From NCBI GenBank assembly GCA_005879315.1, contig VBLC01000063.1, positions 1 through 45,450 on the forward strand: DNA of 45,450 nucleotides. The letters are read 5' to 3'. Positions 1 to 9,047 of this stretch are shown here, in pieces. Made by a program: the position numbers and the translations under genes. The notes under the pieces were generated by a model. That model was not told the origin of the DNA, searched no databases, and saw only the letters and a program-made list of their open reading frames with translations. Positions within the stretch are counted from its first letter, which is position 1. Each line of letters starts with the position of its first letter. This DNA comes from Deltaproteobacteria bacterium (lineage in GTDB: Bacteria > Myxococcota > Myxococcia > Myxococcales > 40CM-4-68-19).

Positions 1-966
1 GACCTTGTAGAGCAGCCGCAGCGAAGGAAACAGCACCAGCGCGCCCGCGGTGAGCGCGATCAGAAGCAGCCGCTGCGTCGCGCGTGGCGCCGAAGCGGAC
101 GCGAGCGTGATGTCGGGGACGATCAGGTATGGCTGCTGCGAGGCGCCCCAACCCAGCACCACCAGCCCGACCTGGGCGGCGGCGGCGAGCCGGGCGAGCG
201 GAAAGCGTCGCGCGGCGAGCGCAAACAACGCGATCAGCGCGGCGGCGGCGGTGGCGCCGTGGAGCGCCCACGACCACGGCCGCTGCGCGAGTCCGACGCG
301 AACCAGCGGCGCATCGTCTGCCGAAAGAAGGAACGTCGCGAGCGCGAGGACGCCGCACAGCACGCCGCTGAGGAGCGCGCGCCGGCGGAAGTCCTCCCGC
401 AGGGCCCCTTCTGCCTCGACGCTCAGATAGACAGCCGCGAGAAAAGAGAAGAGCGCCAGCGTGAACAGACCGGTCGCTACCGCGAACGGCGAGGTCCATG
501 CGCCGGTCAGGGTCAGTCGCAGCGGCGCCGGCCTGCCCGAGACGATAGCTGCCACGTTCATCCCGAGCAGCAGGGCGGCCGACACGCTCGCCAGCGCAAA
601 CGTCGTCCCCCAGCGGCGGGCGTGGTGGCGCGCGATGCCCGGCGCCGAGCGGAAGACGAAAGCCGCTCCACGAAGGACGATGGCCACGAGCAGCGCCGTC
701 AGGGGAGCGTGGAAGCGCGTGCCGAGCGCGGCGAAAGCGGCAGGGAAACCGGTGAAGAGAACGACGACCACGAGGATGAGCCAGACGTGGTTCGCCTCCC
801 AGATCGGCGCGATCGCCTCCGCGATCGCTTCGCGCTGAGCTTCCTTGCGAGGCCCTCGCGCGAGCAGATGCCAGGTTCCACCGCCGAAGTCCGCGCCGCC
901 GAAGAGGGCGTACAACACCAGCGCGGCGAGCATGACCGCCCCGAGCGCCAAGGCCTCAGTCCGCAT
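1..966 (-). CDS. cydB: Cytochrome bd ubiquinol oxidase subunit II (CydB/CioB), 3' end cut by window edge
   Basis: This is the second integral-membrane subunit of cytochrome bd-type quinol:O2 oxidase, which supports the CydA haem subunit in the inner membrane. The minus-strand frame is open from ATG at 966 to base 1 (322 codons, no stop). It begins MRTEALALGAVMLAALVLYALFG, then a glycine-rich GGADFGGG stretch and the PIWEANHVWLI motif near residues 55-65, both typical of CydB. Several hydrophobic helices follow. The family usually runs 330-380 residues, so only a short C-terminus is missing. Its ATG lies inside the end of cydA (11-base overlap), which indicates translational coupling in a cydAB operon. 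Identification is firm. The CioB-versus-CydB subtype is inferred from the short-Q-loop CydA partner. Confidence 0.93.
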   Translation of the reverse strand, partial: MRTEALALGAVMLAALVLYALFGGADFGGGTWHLLARGPRKEAQREAIAEAIAPIWEANHVWLILVVVVLFTGFPAAFAALGTRFHAPLTALLVAIVLRGAAFVFRSAPGIARHHARRWGTTFALASVSAALLLGMNVAAIVSGRPAPLRLTLTGAWTSPFAVATGLFTLALFSFLAAVYLSVEAEGALREDFRRRALLSGVLCGVLALATFLLSADDAPLVRVGLAQRPWSWALHGATAAAALIALFALAARRFPLARLAAAAQVGLVVLGWGASQQPYLIVPDITLASASAPRATQRLLLIALTAGALVLFPSLRLLYKV

Positions 967-2242
967 GGGCGCTCCGCACGAACTGCTGCGTGAGGAGCGC
1001 AGCCACCACCGAGCCGAGCAGGACGTAGAGCGCGGTGAAGAGGAAGAACGGCGTGCGCAATCCGCTGACCTGCGTCACGGCTTCGCTGGTCCGCACGATG
1101 CCGTAGATCGTCCACGGCTGGCGGCCGGCCTCGGTCACTGTCCATCCCGCCTCGATGGCGAGGAAACCCAGCGGACCGCAGGCGACCAACAGCTTCAGGA
1201 GCCAGCGAGGCGGCTCGCGGCGCTTCACGAGCCACGCCACCGCGAAGAGAGCCAGCACGCTGCCGCATCCCACCATGATCTGAAAGGCGACGTGGACGAC
1301 GCGCGTGTCCGGCCAGTCGCGCTCGGGGAAGTTCTCGAGGCCGAGCACGCGGGCGCCTGGATCATGGAAGGCCAGGAGCGAGAGCCCATGCGGGATCTCG
1401 AGCGCGAAGTGCGTCGTCCGCGTGGCGGGGTCAGGGAACCCGCCGATGCGCAACGGCGCTCCCGTCTCGGTCCTGAACTGTCCCTCCATCGCGGCGAGCT
1501 TCGCCGGCTGGTTCTGCGCCACCTTCCGAGCGCTGAAGTCGCCGGAGATGGGCTGCAGCAGCGCCGAGACGGCGAAGACCCAGCCAGCGATGGAGAACGC
1601 CGCTCTGTGGAAACGGCTCTCGCGGTTGCGCAGGAGGAAGAAGGCGTGGATGGCCAGCATCGCGGCGGCGGTGGCGAGATAGCTGGAGAGCAGGACGTGG
1701 ATCACCTCGCTGGCCGCGTTGGGGCTGAACATGGCCCGCAGCGGCCGGACGTCGACGGGAACGCCGCCGCGCAGCTGGAAGCCCGCCGGCGTGTTCATCC
1801 AGGCGTTGGCGAGCACCACGAAGAAGGCGCTGGCGGCGCCGCTGACCGAGACGGCGACGGCAGAGGCGAAATGGAGGCGCGGCGAGACGCGGTTGCGGCC
1901 GTACAGGTAGATGCCGAGGAAGATGGCTTCGGTGAAGAAAGCAAAGCCCTCCAGCGAGAAGGGCATGCCGATGATGGCGCCGGAGAACTCCATGAAGCGC
2001 GGCCAGAGCAGGCCCAGCTCGAAGGAGAGCACCGTGCCGGAGACCGCGCCGACGGCGAAGAGGATGGAGGTGCCCTTCGCCCAGCGGCGCGCCAGGTCGA
2101 GATAGACCTCGTCGCCGGTGCGCAGGTGGCGCCACTCGGCGATCGTCATCAACGCTGGCAGCGAGACGCCGATGGCGGCGAAGACGATGTGGAAGCCGAG
2201 CGAGACCGCCATCTGCGCCCGGGCGAAGTCGAGGTCGCTCAT
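956..2242 (-). CDS. cydA: Cytochrome bd ubiquinol oxidase subunit I (CydA/CioA type, short Q-loop)
   Basis: This is the haem-carrying subunit of a bd-type terminal oxidase that oxidises quinol and reduces O2 to water in the inner membrane. The product is 428 residues, clearly shorter than the roughly 520 of E. coli CydA, because the quinol-binding Q-loop is short (about residues 230-300), as in the cyanide-insensitive (CIO) branch. Visible family features are an N-terminal haem-ligand His at residue 18 (SLGFH), the LEGF...TEAIF segment matching the conserved acidic proton-path helix, and an EVIH motif matching the second haem-ligand His. The start at 2242 has a GGAGGAG Shine-Dalgarno. A longer in-frame extension to 2656 is rejected because it covers the M48 remnant. 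The gene is followed by cydB with overlap. No cydX-like gene is visible before the window edge. Confidence 0.94.
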   Translation of the reverse strand: MSDLDFARAQMAVSLGFHIVFAAIGVSLPALMTIAEWRHLRTGDEVYLDLARRWAKGTSILFAVGAVSGTVLSFELGLLWPRFMEFSGAIIGMPFSLEGFAFFTEAIFLGIYLYGRNRVSPRLHFASAVAVSVSGAASAFFVVLANAWMNTPAGFQLRGGVPVDVRPLRAMFSPNAASEVIHVLLSSYLATAAAMLAIHAFFLLRNRESRFHRAAFSIAGWVFAVSALLQPISGDFSARKVAQNQPAKLAAMEGQFRTETGAPLRIGGFPDPATRTTHFALEIPHGLSLLAFHDPGARVLGLENFPERDWPDTRVVHVAFQIMVGCGSVLALFAVAWLVKRREPPRWLLKLLVACGPLGFLAIEAGWTVTEAGRQPWTIYGIVRTSEAVTQVSGLRTPFFLFTALYVLLGSVVAALLTQQFVRSAHAD

Positions 2243-2271
2243 CGGCCACTCCTCCAAGCCGGCGAGCGCCA

Positions 2272-2592
2272 TCAACGGCCGGCGTGCGCGGTCCAGGTCT
2301 CCGGGTGCTCGGCCTTCCAGCGCATGGCGCTGTAGATGCGCGTGCGGCCGCTCGGGTGATCGAAGAAGAGGATCTCCTCGAGCCGTCCTGGCTCCATCTT
2401 GCGGTACTCGGAGAGGTGCAGCGCGGCCTGGGCGAATCCGTCGGGCTGGCCGGAGGCGTTGATCCCGAAGATGTCCGCCTCGTACTCGGCTGCTCCGCTC
2501 GCAGCGGTGGGCGGCGGAGGAAGCGGCAGGAGCGGCGCGGCGGCGAGGGCCGCGGCGACGAGAGCGGCGATCATGGCCGCCGAAAAGACCAT
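2272..2592 (-). pseudogene. C-terminal remnant of an M48 (Ste24-type) zinc metalloprotease
   Basis: A 106-codon frame encodes only the tail of an M48 endopeptidase. It has a hydrophobic stretch (residues 1-25), the EYEADIFGINAS segment that carries the third zinc-ligand glutamate, and the closing FFDHPSGRTRIYSAMRW motif typical of Ste24/HtpX-like proteins. The HExxH zinc motif and all upstream membrane helices are absent. An in-frame TGA lies at 2608-2610, and the START-like gene begins on the opposite strand at 2638, so no 5' part can exist here. The remnant ends 29 bases before cydA, so any cyd promoter lies within or just upstream of it. It may be non-coding debris, or may be translated from its own ATG because the hydrophobic start resembles a signal peptide. 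Confidence 0.75.
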
Positions 2593-2637
2593 ACTCTCGA
2601 CCGCAGGTCACGGCGGCGGGCAATGCGCCCGGTTGCG

Positions 2638-3234
2638 ATGACGAATATGAACCCACCCTCGCTGCTCGACGAGTTCGCGCCGGCGCGCCAGTTCGGCGAG
2701 TTCCACACCGTCCGCGTGCGCGCGGCGGCGGATAAGGTGTACCGAGCGATCAAGGACGTGACGGCCGCCGAGATCACCTTCTTTCGCACGCTGACCTGGA
2801 TCCGGCGCTTCGGCCGGCCGGGTCCCGAGAGCATCCTGAACGCGCCTGCGCGGGAGCCCCTGCTCGAAGTCGCCACGCGGACCGGCTTCCTGCTCCTGGC
2901 CGACGACTCCCATCGCGAGCTCGTGCTCGGGACCGTCGTGATCGCGCCGGAAGGGGCGCAAAGACCCGCGACGCCGGATCAGTTCAAGCTTCTCGCCGGG
3001 CCGGGCTTCGCGAAAGCCACCATCAACTTCCGGCTCGAGGACGAGGGCGAGACCTGCCTCCTCTCGACTGAGACGCGGGTCCAGGCGACAGATGCGCGTT
3101 CCCGCCGCCGGTTCGCGATGTACTGGTTCGCCATCTACCCGGGGAGCGCGTTCATCCGCAGGATGTGGCTGCGAGCGATCAAGCGACGCGCCGAGCGCCC
3201 GGAGGGCCGCGTATCGCGTCCGGGCAGACTTTGA
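2638..3234 (+). CDS. START/SRPBCC-like protein of unknown function
   Basis: The product is about 198 residues, begins MTNMNPPSLLDEF, and has no signal peptide or membrane helix. The opening HTVRVRAAADKVYRAIKDV matches the beta-strand plus helix start of START-like (SRPBCC) ligand-binding folds. A central FLLLADDSHRELVLGTV and a later ATINFRLEDEGETCLLSTETRV fit the curved sheet of that fold. The C-terminus is basic (arginine-rich after residue 170). The substrate is unknown. An in-frame ATG at 2623 is an alternative start. The gene is divergent from the M48 remnant and precedes korA by about 125 bases containing a plausible promoter, so it is probably its own transcript. The fold assignment is by pattern only. 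Confidence 0.7.
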   Translation: MTNMNPPSLLDEFAPARQFGEFHTVRVRAAADKVYRAIKDVTAAEITFFRTLTWIRRFGRPGPESILNAPAREPLLEVATRTGFLLLADDSHRELVLGTVVIAPEGAQRPATPDQFKLLAGPGFAKATINFRLEDEGETCLLSTETRVQATDARSRRRFAMYWFAIYPGSAFIRRMWLRAIKRRAERPEGRVSRPGRL

Positions 3235-3257
3235 AGCAGCGCGTAAGGAACGTTCTG

Positions 3258-3287
3258 TTGACTGCCGCCGTGCCGCCCCACTACTGT
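3258..3287 (+). promoter_or_regulatory. Candidate sigma70-type promoter for korAB
   Basis: TTGACT (3258-3263) and TACTGT (3282-3287) are separated by 18 bases in the 127-base gap before korA. The placement fits transcription of korAB with a leader of about 70 bases. No experimental support; consensus elements occur by chance, though less often in DNA this GC-rich. Confidence 0.4.
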
Positions 3288-3361
3288 CCGACCGGGCTCG
3301 ATCCGGCGCCGTACTCTTTCGGCGGCCCCGGAGATCAACTCCCTCCGCAGTCCGAAGAGCC

Positions 3362-5140
3362 ATGTCCAACCTCGACTTCGCAGTCGGCATCGGCGGAGCC
3401 GCCGGCCAAGGCGTGGCGACGCCCGGCAACATCCTGGCGAAGCTGTTCGCGCGCCGCGGTCTGCACATCAACGCCTACAACGCCTACCAGTCGATCATCC
3501 GCGGGGGCCACACCTTCCTCACCATCCGCACCAGCAAGGAGCCGGTCCGCTGCATCGGCGATCGGCTGGACATGCTCATCCCGCTCAACCAGGACACGAT
3601 GGACCGGCACCTGAAAGACATGGGCCCCGGCTCCGCGGTCCTGTACGACGGCGACCGCGTCAAGCCGGGCGCCGTGGCGGAGGGGGTCCAGCTCTGCCCG
3701 CTGCCCCTCGGCGAGCTCGCCAAGAACGTCCTCTACTACAACACCGCCGCGGTGGCCGCGGTCCTTCGCCTCGTCGGCGTCGGGCTCAAGCCGTTCGAGG
3801 AGATGCTCGCGCAGCAGTTCCAGCGCAAGGGCGAGGCGGTCGTGGCGGAGAACGTCGCCGCGGCGCGCGCCGGCTACGACTACGCTGGGGCGCGCTTCAA
3901 GCCGTATCCCTTCTCCCTGCCCGACACCGGCAAGCGCCTCGCCGTGGCCACCGGCAACGAGAGCCTGGCCATGGGCGGCGCCGCTGCCGGCGTGAAGTTC
4001 TATTGCGCGTACCCGATGAGCCCCTCGACCGGCGTCCTCATGTGGATGGCCCGGCATGCGCGCCAGCTCGGCATCATGGTGCGACAGGTGGAGGACGAGC
4101 TGGGCGTCATCAACATGGCCATCGGCGCTGCGCACACCGGCTGCCGGGCGATGTGCGCCACCTCGGGCGGCGGATTCGCGCTCATGACCGAAGCGCTCGG
4201 GGCGGCGGCGATGATGGAGATCCCGGTCGTCTGCATCGACGTGCAGCGCGCCGGCCCCGCGACCGGCGTACCCACCAAGACCGAGCAGGGCGACCTCTGG
4301 CAAGTGCTCGGCGCGGGGCAAGGCGACTATCCCCGAATCATCGCCGCACCGACCAGCATCCGCGACTGCTTCCACCTCATTCCGGAGATCTTCAACCTGG
4401 CGGACAGGTTCCAGTGCCCGGGCATCGTCCTCGCCGATCTGCTCGAATCGGAGGGGTTCTCCACCTTCGAGCCGGCGGAGCTGGACTTCAATCCGCCGCG
4501 CGATCGCGGCGAGGTCATCGGCCTTGCCGGCGAGGCGCCGGAAGTGAACGGCGGATACAAGCGCTACAAGATGACCGAGAGCGGCATCTCGCCGCGCGCG
4601 GTACCGGGGACGCCGGGGCATGCGCACGTCGTCGCCACCGACGAGCACGACGAGGACGGCGTGCTCATCAGCGACGAGTTCACCGATCCGCACAAGCGGC
4701 AGGCGATCATGGAGCGGCGCGGGCGCAAGATGGACGGCGTCCTCCAGCTCCTCGAGCCGCCGCGCTTCACGGGTCCCGGCGATGCGGAGGTGACTTTGCT
4801 GGGATGGGGTTCCACCGAAGGCGTCATCGACGAGGCGATCGAGCAGCTCGCCGCGCAGGACATCAGCGCCAACCATCTTCAGATCCGCTGGCTCGTGCCG
4901 CTGCAGTCGGAGGCCATCGCGCGGGCGCTATCGGGCGCGCGCAACCTCATCATCGTGGAAAACAACTACAGCGGGCAGTTCGCGCGATATCTGCGGTCCG
5001 AGACGGGCATCGCGGCCGACGCGCACATCCGCAAGTACGATGGCGAGCCTTTCCTGCCGCACCACGTGACGGACGGAGTGAAGAAGATCCTGGCCGGCAA
5101 GACGAAGAAGTACGTGCCGGTTCACGAGATCCGCGTCTGA
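3362..5140 (+). CDS. korA: 2-oxoacid:ferredoxin oxidoreductase subunit alpha (KorA, gamma-alpha fused form)
   Basis: With KorB this subunit catalyses CoA-dependent oxidative decarboxylation of a 2-oxoacid (usually 2-oxoglutarate), reducing ferredoxin; the reverse reaction is used in reductive TCA cycles. The 592-residue protein has the gamma domain fused at the N-terminus (residues 1-190, starting with the GIGGAAGQGV loop and the QSIIRGGH motif). The alpha pyrimidine-binding domain follows (from about 200: GNESLAMGGAAAGVKFYCAYPMSP, VEDELGVINMAIGAAHTG, TSGGGFALMTEA), then the transketolase C-like domain (from about 470). This is the full length of KorA fusions. ATG at 3362 is preceded by a weak GAAGAG. 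korB follows after 11 bases, forming a two-gene operon. Specificity for 2-oxoglutarate rather than another 2-oxoacid is inferred from overall similarity. Confidence 0.93.
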   Translation: MSNLDFAVGIGGAAGQGVATPGNILAKLFARRGLHINAYNAYQSIIRGGHTFLTIRTSKEPVRCIGDRLDMLIPLNQDTMDRHLKDMGPGSAVLYDGDRVKPGAVAEGVQLCPLPLGELAKNVLYYNTAAVAAVLRLVGVGLKPFEEMLAQQFQRKGEAVVAENVAAARAGYDYAGARFKPYPFSLPDTGKRLAVATGNESLAMGGAAAGVKFYCAYPMSPSTGVLMWMARHARQLGIMVRQVEDELGVINMAIGAAHTGCRAMCATSGGGFALMTEALGAAAMMEIPVVCIDVQRAGPATGVPTKTEQGDLWQVLGAGQGDYPRIIAAPTSIRDCFHLIPEIFNLADRFQCPGIVLADLLESEGFSTFEPAELDFNPPRDRGEVIGLAGEAPEVNGGYKRYKMTESGISPRAVPGTPGHAHVVATDEHDEDGVLISDEFTDPHKRQAIMERRGRKMDGVLQLLEPPRFTGPGDAEVTLLGWGSTEGVIDEAIEQLAAQDISANHLQIRWLVPLQSEAIARALSGARNLIIVENNYSGQFARYLRSETGIAADAHIRKYDGEPFLPHHVTDGVKKILAGKTKKYVPVHEIRV

Positions 5141-5151
5141 GGAGGACCACC

Positions 5152-6078
5152 ATGGCCGAGCCGCAGATCGAATCCAGGACCCAGCTGACGACCAGGCCGC
5201 GGCGCCCTGCGCTCAGCGCCAAGGACTTCAGAGGCAAGGTCGATCCTGACTGGTGCCCGGGCTGCGGCGATTTCGGCGTGCTGAACGCGCTCAAGACCGC
5301 CGTCGCCGAGCTGGGGCTCCTGCCGCACGAGGTGCTCACCATCAGCGGAATCGGCTGCTCCTCCAACCTGCCCGGCTACATCAACACCTACGGCATGCAT
5401 ACGCTGCACGGGCGCGCGCTGGCGGTCGCGACCGGAGCGCAGCTCGGCAACCATCGCCTCAAGGTGGTCGTCACCGGGGGCGATGGGGACGGCTTCGGCA
5501 TCGGCGGCAATCACTTCGTCCACGTCATGCGCCGCAACGTCGATCTCACCTACATCGTGATGGACAACCAGATCTACGGCCTCACCACCGGACAGGTCTC
5601 GCCCACCAGCCGCAAAGGGATGAAGACGAAGAGCACGCCTTTCGGCAGCGTGGAGAACCCGGTGAATCCCATCCCGATGGCGCTCGTGTGCGGCGCGACC
5701 TACGTCGCGCGCGGGTTCTCCGGGCAGCAGAAACATCTCGTCGCGCTGATCAAGGGGGCCATCGAGCACCGTGGATTTGCGTTCGTCGACGTCTTCAGCC
5801 CCTGCGTGACCTACAACCACGAGAACACGCACGAGTTCTTCAAGCAGCGGACCAAGAAGCTCGAGGAGATGGGTCACGATCCCAAAGACCTGCAGGCGGC
5901 CATCGCGAAGGGGGGCGAGTGGGGTGAGACCATCCCCATCGGGCTCTTCTACAAGAACGAAGACGTCCCCGCCCTCGACGAGCTCGAGCCGGTGCTGGCC
6001 GAGAGCGGCGCGCTCGCTCGCCGGCCGCTCGATATATCGGAGGAGAACGCCCGCGCGCTCGTCGAGGAGCTGTCGTGA
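5152..6078 (+). CDS. korB: 2-oxoacid:ferredoxin oxidoreductase subunit beta (KorB), TPP and Fe-S subunit
   Basis: This is the thiamine-pyrophosphate subunit partnering KorA; it transfers electrons through a [4Fe-4S] cluster to ferredoxin in the cytoplasm. The 308-residue product has the cluster cysteines in WCPGCG (about residues 36-41), IGCSS (about 70) and SPCVTYNHE (about 220). The TPP/Mg motif is GDGDGFGIGGNHF (about residues 110-122), followed by MDNQIYGLTTGQ. The start at 5152 is set by a GGAGG Shine-Dalgarno at 5141-5145 directly after the korA stop. The gene ends 15 bases from the convergent TPR gene. No ferredoxin gene is adjacent, so the electron acceptor is encoded elsewhere. Confidence 0.94.
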   Translation: MAEPQIESRTQLTTRPRRPALSAKDFRGKVDPDWCPGCGDFGVLNALKTAVAELGLLPHEVLTISGIGCSSNLPGYINTYGMHTLHGRALAVATGAQLGNHRLKVVVTGGDGDGFGIGGNHFVHVMRRNVDLTYIVMDNQIYGLTTGQVSPTSRKGMKTKSTPFGSVENPVNPIPMALVCGATYVARGFSGQQKHLVALIKGAIEHRGFAFVDVFSPCVTYNHENTHEFFKQRTKKLEEMGHDPKDLQAAIAKGGEWGETIPIGLFYKNEDVPALDELEPVLAESGALARRPLDISEENARALVEELS

Positions 6079-6093
6079 ATTTGATCCTGCTGT

Positions 6094-7725
6094 CTACTGC
6101 GCAGCCGTGCTGGCCAACGCAACGCGGGCGGGGACCGACCCGCCGCAGAGCGCCACCAGCCGCTCGTGAAAGACCTTCGACTCCTGCTTCTTCCCGGCGT
6201 GCTCGGCCGCCTGCGCGGCGCCCTGATAGCTGTTGAAGCGCGCCGGCGCTGAACGGAGCGAGGCCTCGTACTCTAGAAGCGCCGCGGCCGGTTGCTCCAG
6301 CTCGGACAAGAGATCTGCGAGCTGCTCTCGCGCCGGCAGGATCGATCCGGGCGTGACGGGATGCTTGTCGGTCGAGTCCTCGAGGTCGGCCGCCGATCGC
6401 AGGAGCGCCAGCGCTTCGGCATCCTTCTTCTCGGCGCGCGCCAGCCAGCCTGCTGCGGCGCGCCGCTGGATCTCCACCTGCGTCGCCCAGTCGAATCCCT
6501 TCTGCCCCTTGAGCGTGCCCTGGATTTCCGCCAGCGACGCCACCGCCTGGCGCGCCGTTTCCAGATCGCCCGTGCGGGCTCCGCCGACGGCGCGCGCGAA
6601 GTGAACGATTGCCGTGGCGTAGGGATATTTCGCCCAGGGGAACGTCGCCGGCTGCGCGGTCAGCGCCGCCGCCTCCTTCCAGGCGCGGCGCTCCAGAGCA
6701 TTGCGGGCCGGGACGGCGGCGAGCGCATAGGCCGCCGCGAACGAGGGGATGTCGAAGCTCTTCGCCTTGGCGACGCGGTCCACGAGCTCGCGCGCCTTGG
6801 CGTCCTGTCCTGTCTGGAGATACGCGTACTCCAGATAGTCCGTGGCGTGCAGGGCGTCGAACGCGGTCGCGCCGGGGTTGGTCTTGGCGACCCAGGTCTG
6901 CGCCGTCTGCGCCGAGGCGAGGTTCGAGTCGATCGACTCCTTCCACATTCCCAGCCGGGTGAAGATGTGCGAGGGCATGTGCAGCGCGTGCGGAGCCGAA
7001 GGCGCGATCTTGGCGTAGGCGAGGGCCGCGGGCAGCGCCAATTCGGCGAGCTCGGGATAATCGAAGGAGTGGATCATGTAGTGGGCGATCCCCGGATGCT
7101 CGGGTTCGACAGCCAGCAGCCGATTGAGAATCTTCGCTGCCTCCTTCTGCCGCGCATAGGTCTTGTCGGGCGGCGAGTTGTAGGCCACTCCGAGAATCGC
7201 CAGTGCGTGGAAGATCGACGCCTCGTGGTCGTCGGGATTGCGCTGCGCCACGCCGGCCATCGCCTTTTCGTAGGCCACGACGCGCGACGGATGCGCCACT
7301 CCTTCGCCTTGGTAATAGGTGCCGATCGCGGCGATGTAGTCGCGCTCACGCGCGCTCGGTGCGCCTGCGGCCGCTGCCTTCTGCGCCGCGGCTCGCCCGG
7401 CGGCGAATTCGTCTTCCGTGGGCGGCCCCCAGATGGCGTGGAAATAGCTCATCGCGATCCCCCACTGCGCCATGCCGCATCCAGGGTCCTTCGCCGAAAC
7501 CTCCTGGAAGACCGCCGCTGTCTTGACGTAAGCGAAGGAGTGCAGAAGAGCCAGCCCACGCTCGAACACCGGTTGGACCTGCGGGTTGCAGGAGGTGGGA
7601 AAGTGAACCTGGCCGAACTTCTCCGGCGCGAGATGGACGTGATCGTGCTCGTGCTGGGCGAGCGCCCACCTGGGCACGAGAGCAAGGGCGACCGCGAGAA
7701 CGAGAGTGCCCTGGAAGGACCGCAT
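6094..7725 (-). CDS. Secreted TPR-repeat protein of unknown function
   Basis: This 543-residue protein starts with a signal peptide (MRSFQGTLVLAVALALVPRWALAQ). A short His-rich stretch follows (HEHDHVHL, residues 25-32), then helical repeats. Visible TPR-like units include SYFHAIWGPP, NPDDHEASIFHALAILGVAY and the strongly conserved block IAHYMIHSFDYPELAEL...ALHMPSHIFTRLGMWKESI (about residues 205-265). That block is shared by a large family of uncharacterised exported TPR proteins. It probably acts in the periplasm as a protein-binding scaffold, and the His-rich start could bind metal. It lies 78 bases downstream of the histidine kinase on the same strand, so co-transcription is possible. No enzymatic motif is seen. 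Confidence 0.85.
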   Translation of the reverse strand: MRSFQGTLVLAVALALVPRWALAQHEHDHVHLAPEKFGQVHFPTSCNPQVQPVFERGLALLHSFAYVKTAAVFQEVSAKDPGCGMAQWGIAMSYFHAIWGPPTEDEFAAGRAAAQKAAAAGAPSARERDYIAAIGTYYQGEGVAHPSRVVAYEKAMAGVAQRNPDDHEASIFHALAILGVAYNSPPDKTYARQKEAAKILNRLLAVEPEHPGIAHYMIHSFDYPELAELALPAALAYAKIAPSAPHALHMPSHIFTRLGMWKESIDSNLASAQTAQTWVAKTNPGATAFDALHATDYLEYAYLQTGQDAKARELVDRVAKAKSFDIPSFAAAYALAAVPARNALERRAWKEAAALTAQPATFPWAKYPYATAIVHFARAVGGARTGDLETARQAVASLAEIQGTLKGQKGFDWATQVEIQRRAAAGWLARAEKKDAEALALLRSAADLEDSTDKHPVTPGSILPAREQLADLLSELEQPAAALLEYEASLRSAPARFNSYQGAAQAAEHAGKKQESKVFHERLVALCGGSVPARVALASTAAQ

Positions 7726-7803
7726 CGCTTCCTCCTTCGAATTGGGGGGACCGCGAACTCTGTCACGAACGCGCGTTGCCGGCTAGAGGGCGCGGGGCGC
7801 TAT

Positions 7804-8829
7804 TCAGATCGGCAGCTCGACCGTGAAGGTGGCGCCTTTGCCTTGCTCGCTCTCCACACCGATCTGTCCGCCGTGCGCGCGAGCGATTTCGCGCGCGATC
7901 CAGAGGCCGAGCCCGATGCCGTCATAGCTCCCCTCCGGCACCGCGCGCTCGAAGCGCTCGAAGATCCGCTTCTGGTCGGCCGGTGCAATGCCGATGCCCT
8001 GGTCCGCGACCGAGAGCACTGCCTTGGCGGCGCGCCGTTCGACGCGCACCGAGATGGGTTTCCCCCGTCCGTACTTGAGCGCGTTGAGCAGCAAGTTGGT
8101 GAGAATCTGATCGATGCGGTCCGGGTCCCACTGGCCCTGCACCGGCGCTTCGGCCTCGAACGCGATCGACGTCGCGGTCGCTTCTGCCTCGTCGCTCATG
8201 CGGGCGATCACCTGGCGCACCAGCTCGCCCAGCTCGACCGGCCGTTTCTGCAGCTCGAACCGGCCCTTCTGCAGGCGGGCAACGTCGAGCAGCTCGCGGG
8301 TGAGGACCTCCATGCGAGCCACATTCCGCCGGGCCGCTTGGAGATCGCTGTTGCCCGCCAGCTCGGGGCGCCGCTGGAGGATCTGCAGGCGCAGCTGCAG
8401 CGCGGTCATCGGCCCGCGCAGCTCGTGACCGGCCACCGAAAGGAAAGTCTCGCGGAGCCGCACGGCCTCGGCAGCGACCCGCAGCGCGCGCAGCCGTGAT
8501 TCAGAGAGGAGGCTGAAGACCGTCCCCACCGCGAGGAAGGAGAGGGTCGCGACGATCGCGTCTCCGCTGAAGGATGAGCCGGCCAGCCTTTTGAGGAAGA
8601 AGACGTTCCCGATCACCGCCCCTGCCGACGCACACCCGAGGCCGGCCCAGAGCCCGCCATACCAGGCGGAAGTGAACGTCGCCGCGTGGAAGAGCATGAA
8701 GGGGACGAGCTGCATCGCCGAGAGGAACACCATCTGCAGCGACGTCGCAAGGGCGAGCGTGCCCAGAACCACCAGGAGCTTTCGAATGGGCTGGCGCAGC
8801 CGTAGCGAGCGCATGCAGACGCAGGGCAT
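7804..8829 (-). CDS. Membrane-bound sensor histidine kinase
   Basis: This is an orphan two-component sensor. From the chosen ATG (8829) the 341-residue protein has about four hydrophobic helices (residues 17-110), resembling the four-helix KdpD-type sensor module (DUF4118). The dimerisation domain follows with the phospho-acceptor His135 in VAGHELRGP. The ATPase domain shows the N box (NLLLNALKYG), G1 (DQGIGIAP) and G2 (GIGLGLWIAREIA). No PAS or receiver domain and no adjacent response regulator are present, so its partner is elsewhere. Start choice is uncertain: GTG at 8925 and ATG at 8814 are in frame, and none has a clear Shine-Dalgarno. The signal sensed is unknown. Confidence 0.88.
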   Translation of the reverse strand: MPCVCMRSLRLRQPIRKLLVVLGTLALATSLQMVFLSAMQLVPFMLFHAATFTSAWYGGLWAGLGCASAGAVIGNVFFLKRLAGSSFSGDAIVATLSFLAVGTVFSLLSESRLRALRVAAEAVRLRETFLSVAGHELRGPMTALQLRLQILQRRPELAGNSDLQAARRNVARMEVLTRELLDVARLQKGRFELQKRPVELGELVRQVIARMSDEAEATATSIAFEAEAPVQGQWDPDRIDQILTNLLLNALKYGRGKPISVRVERRAAKAVLSVADQGIGIAPADQKRIFERFERAVPEGSYDGIGLGLWIAREIARAHGGQIGVESEQGKGATFTVELPI

Positions 8830-9047
8830 CAGGCCCGCAGGCGTGGCCCACTCCTCTTCTTTCTGATGTGCATCGCGGAGTGCTCGCGGAACTGCGCCTG
8901 CCCGCAGCCATCGAGAAGTGAGCACTTCGATCAGGGCATCGGCAACCCGAACGGCCGTGCCGCGGCTTCGCCCAACAACTGGCAGCAGAGGAGGGTTGTG
9001 AAAGCAGCGATCATTCCGGCAACATACAATGCGCGCGGGAGGCTCTC

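Noticed and set aside
845-2335. A 496-codon plus-strand frame antisense to cydA
   Set aside because: The translation is low-complexity, Glu/Arg/His-rich and without fold or motif, while the minus strand encodes clear cytochrome bd subunit I.
3335-4876. A 513-codon frame antisense to korA
   Set aside because: No motif is visible and the opposite strand is an unambiguous KorA.
8995-9030. TTGTGA and TACAAT before the tartrate dehydrogenase-type gene as a promoter
   Set aside because: The spacing is about 23 bases, too long for a sigma70 promoter, and no better -35 is found.
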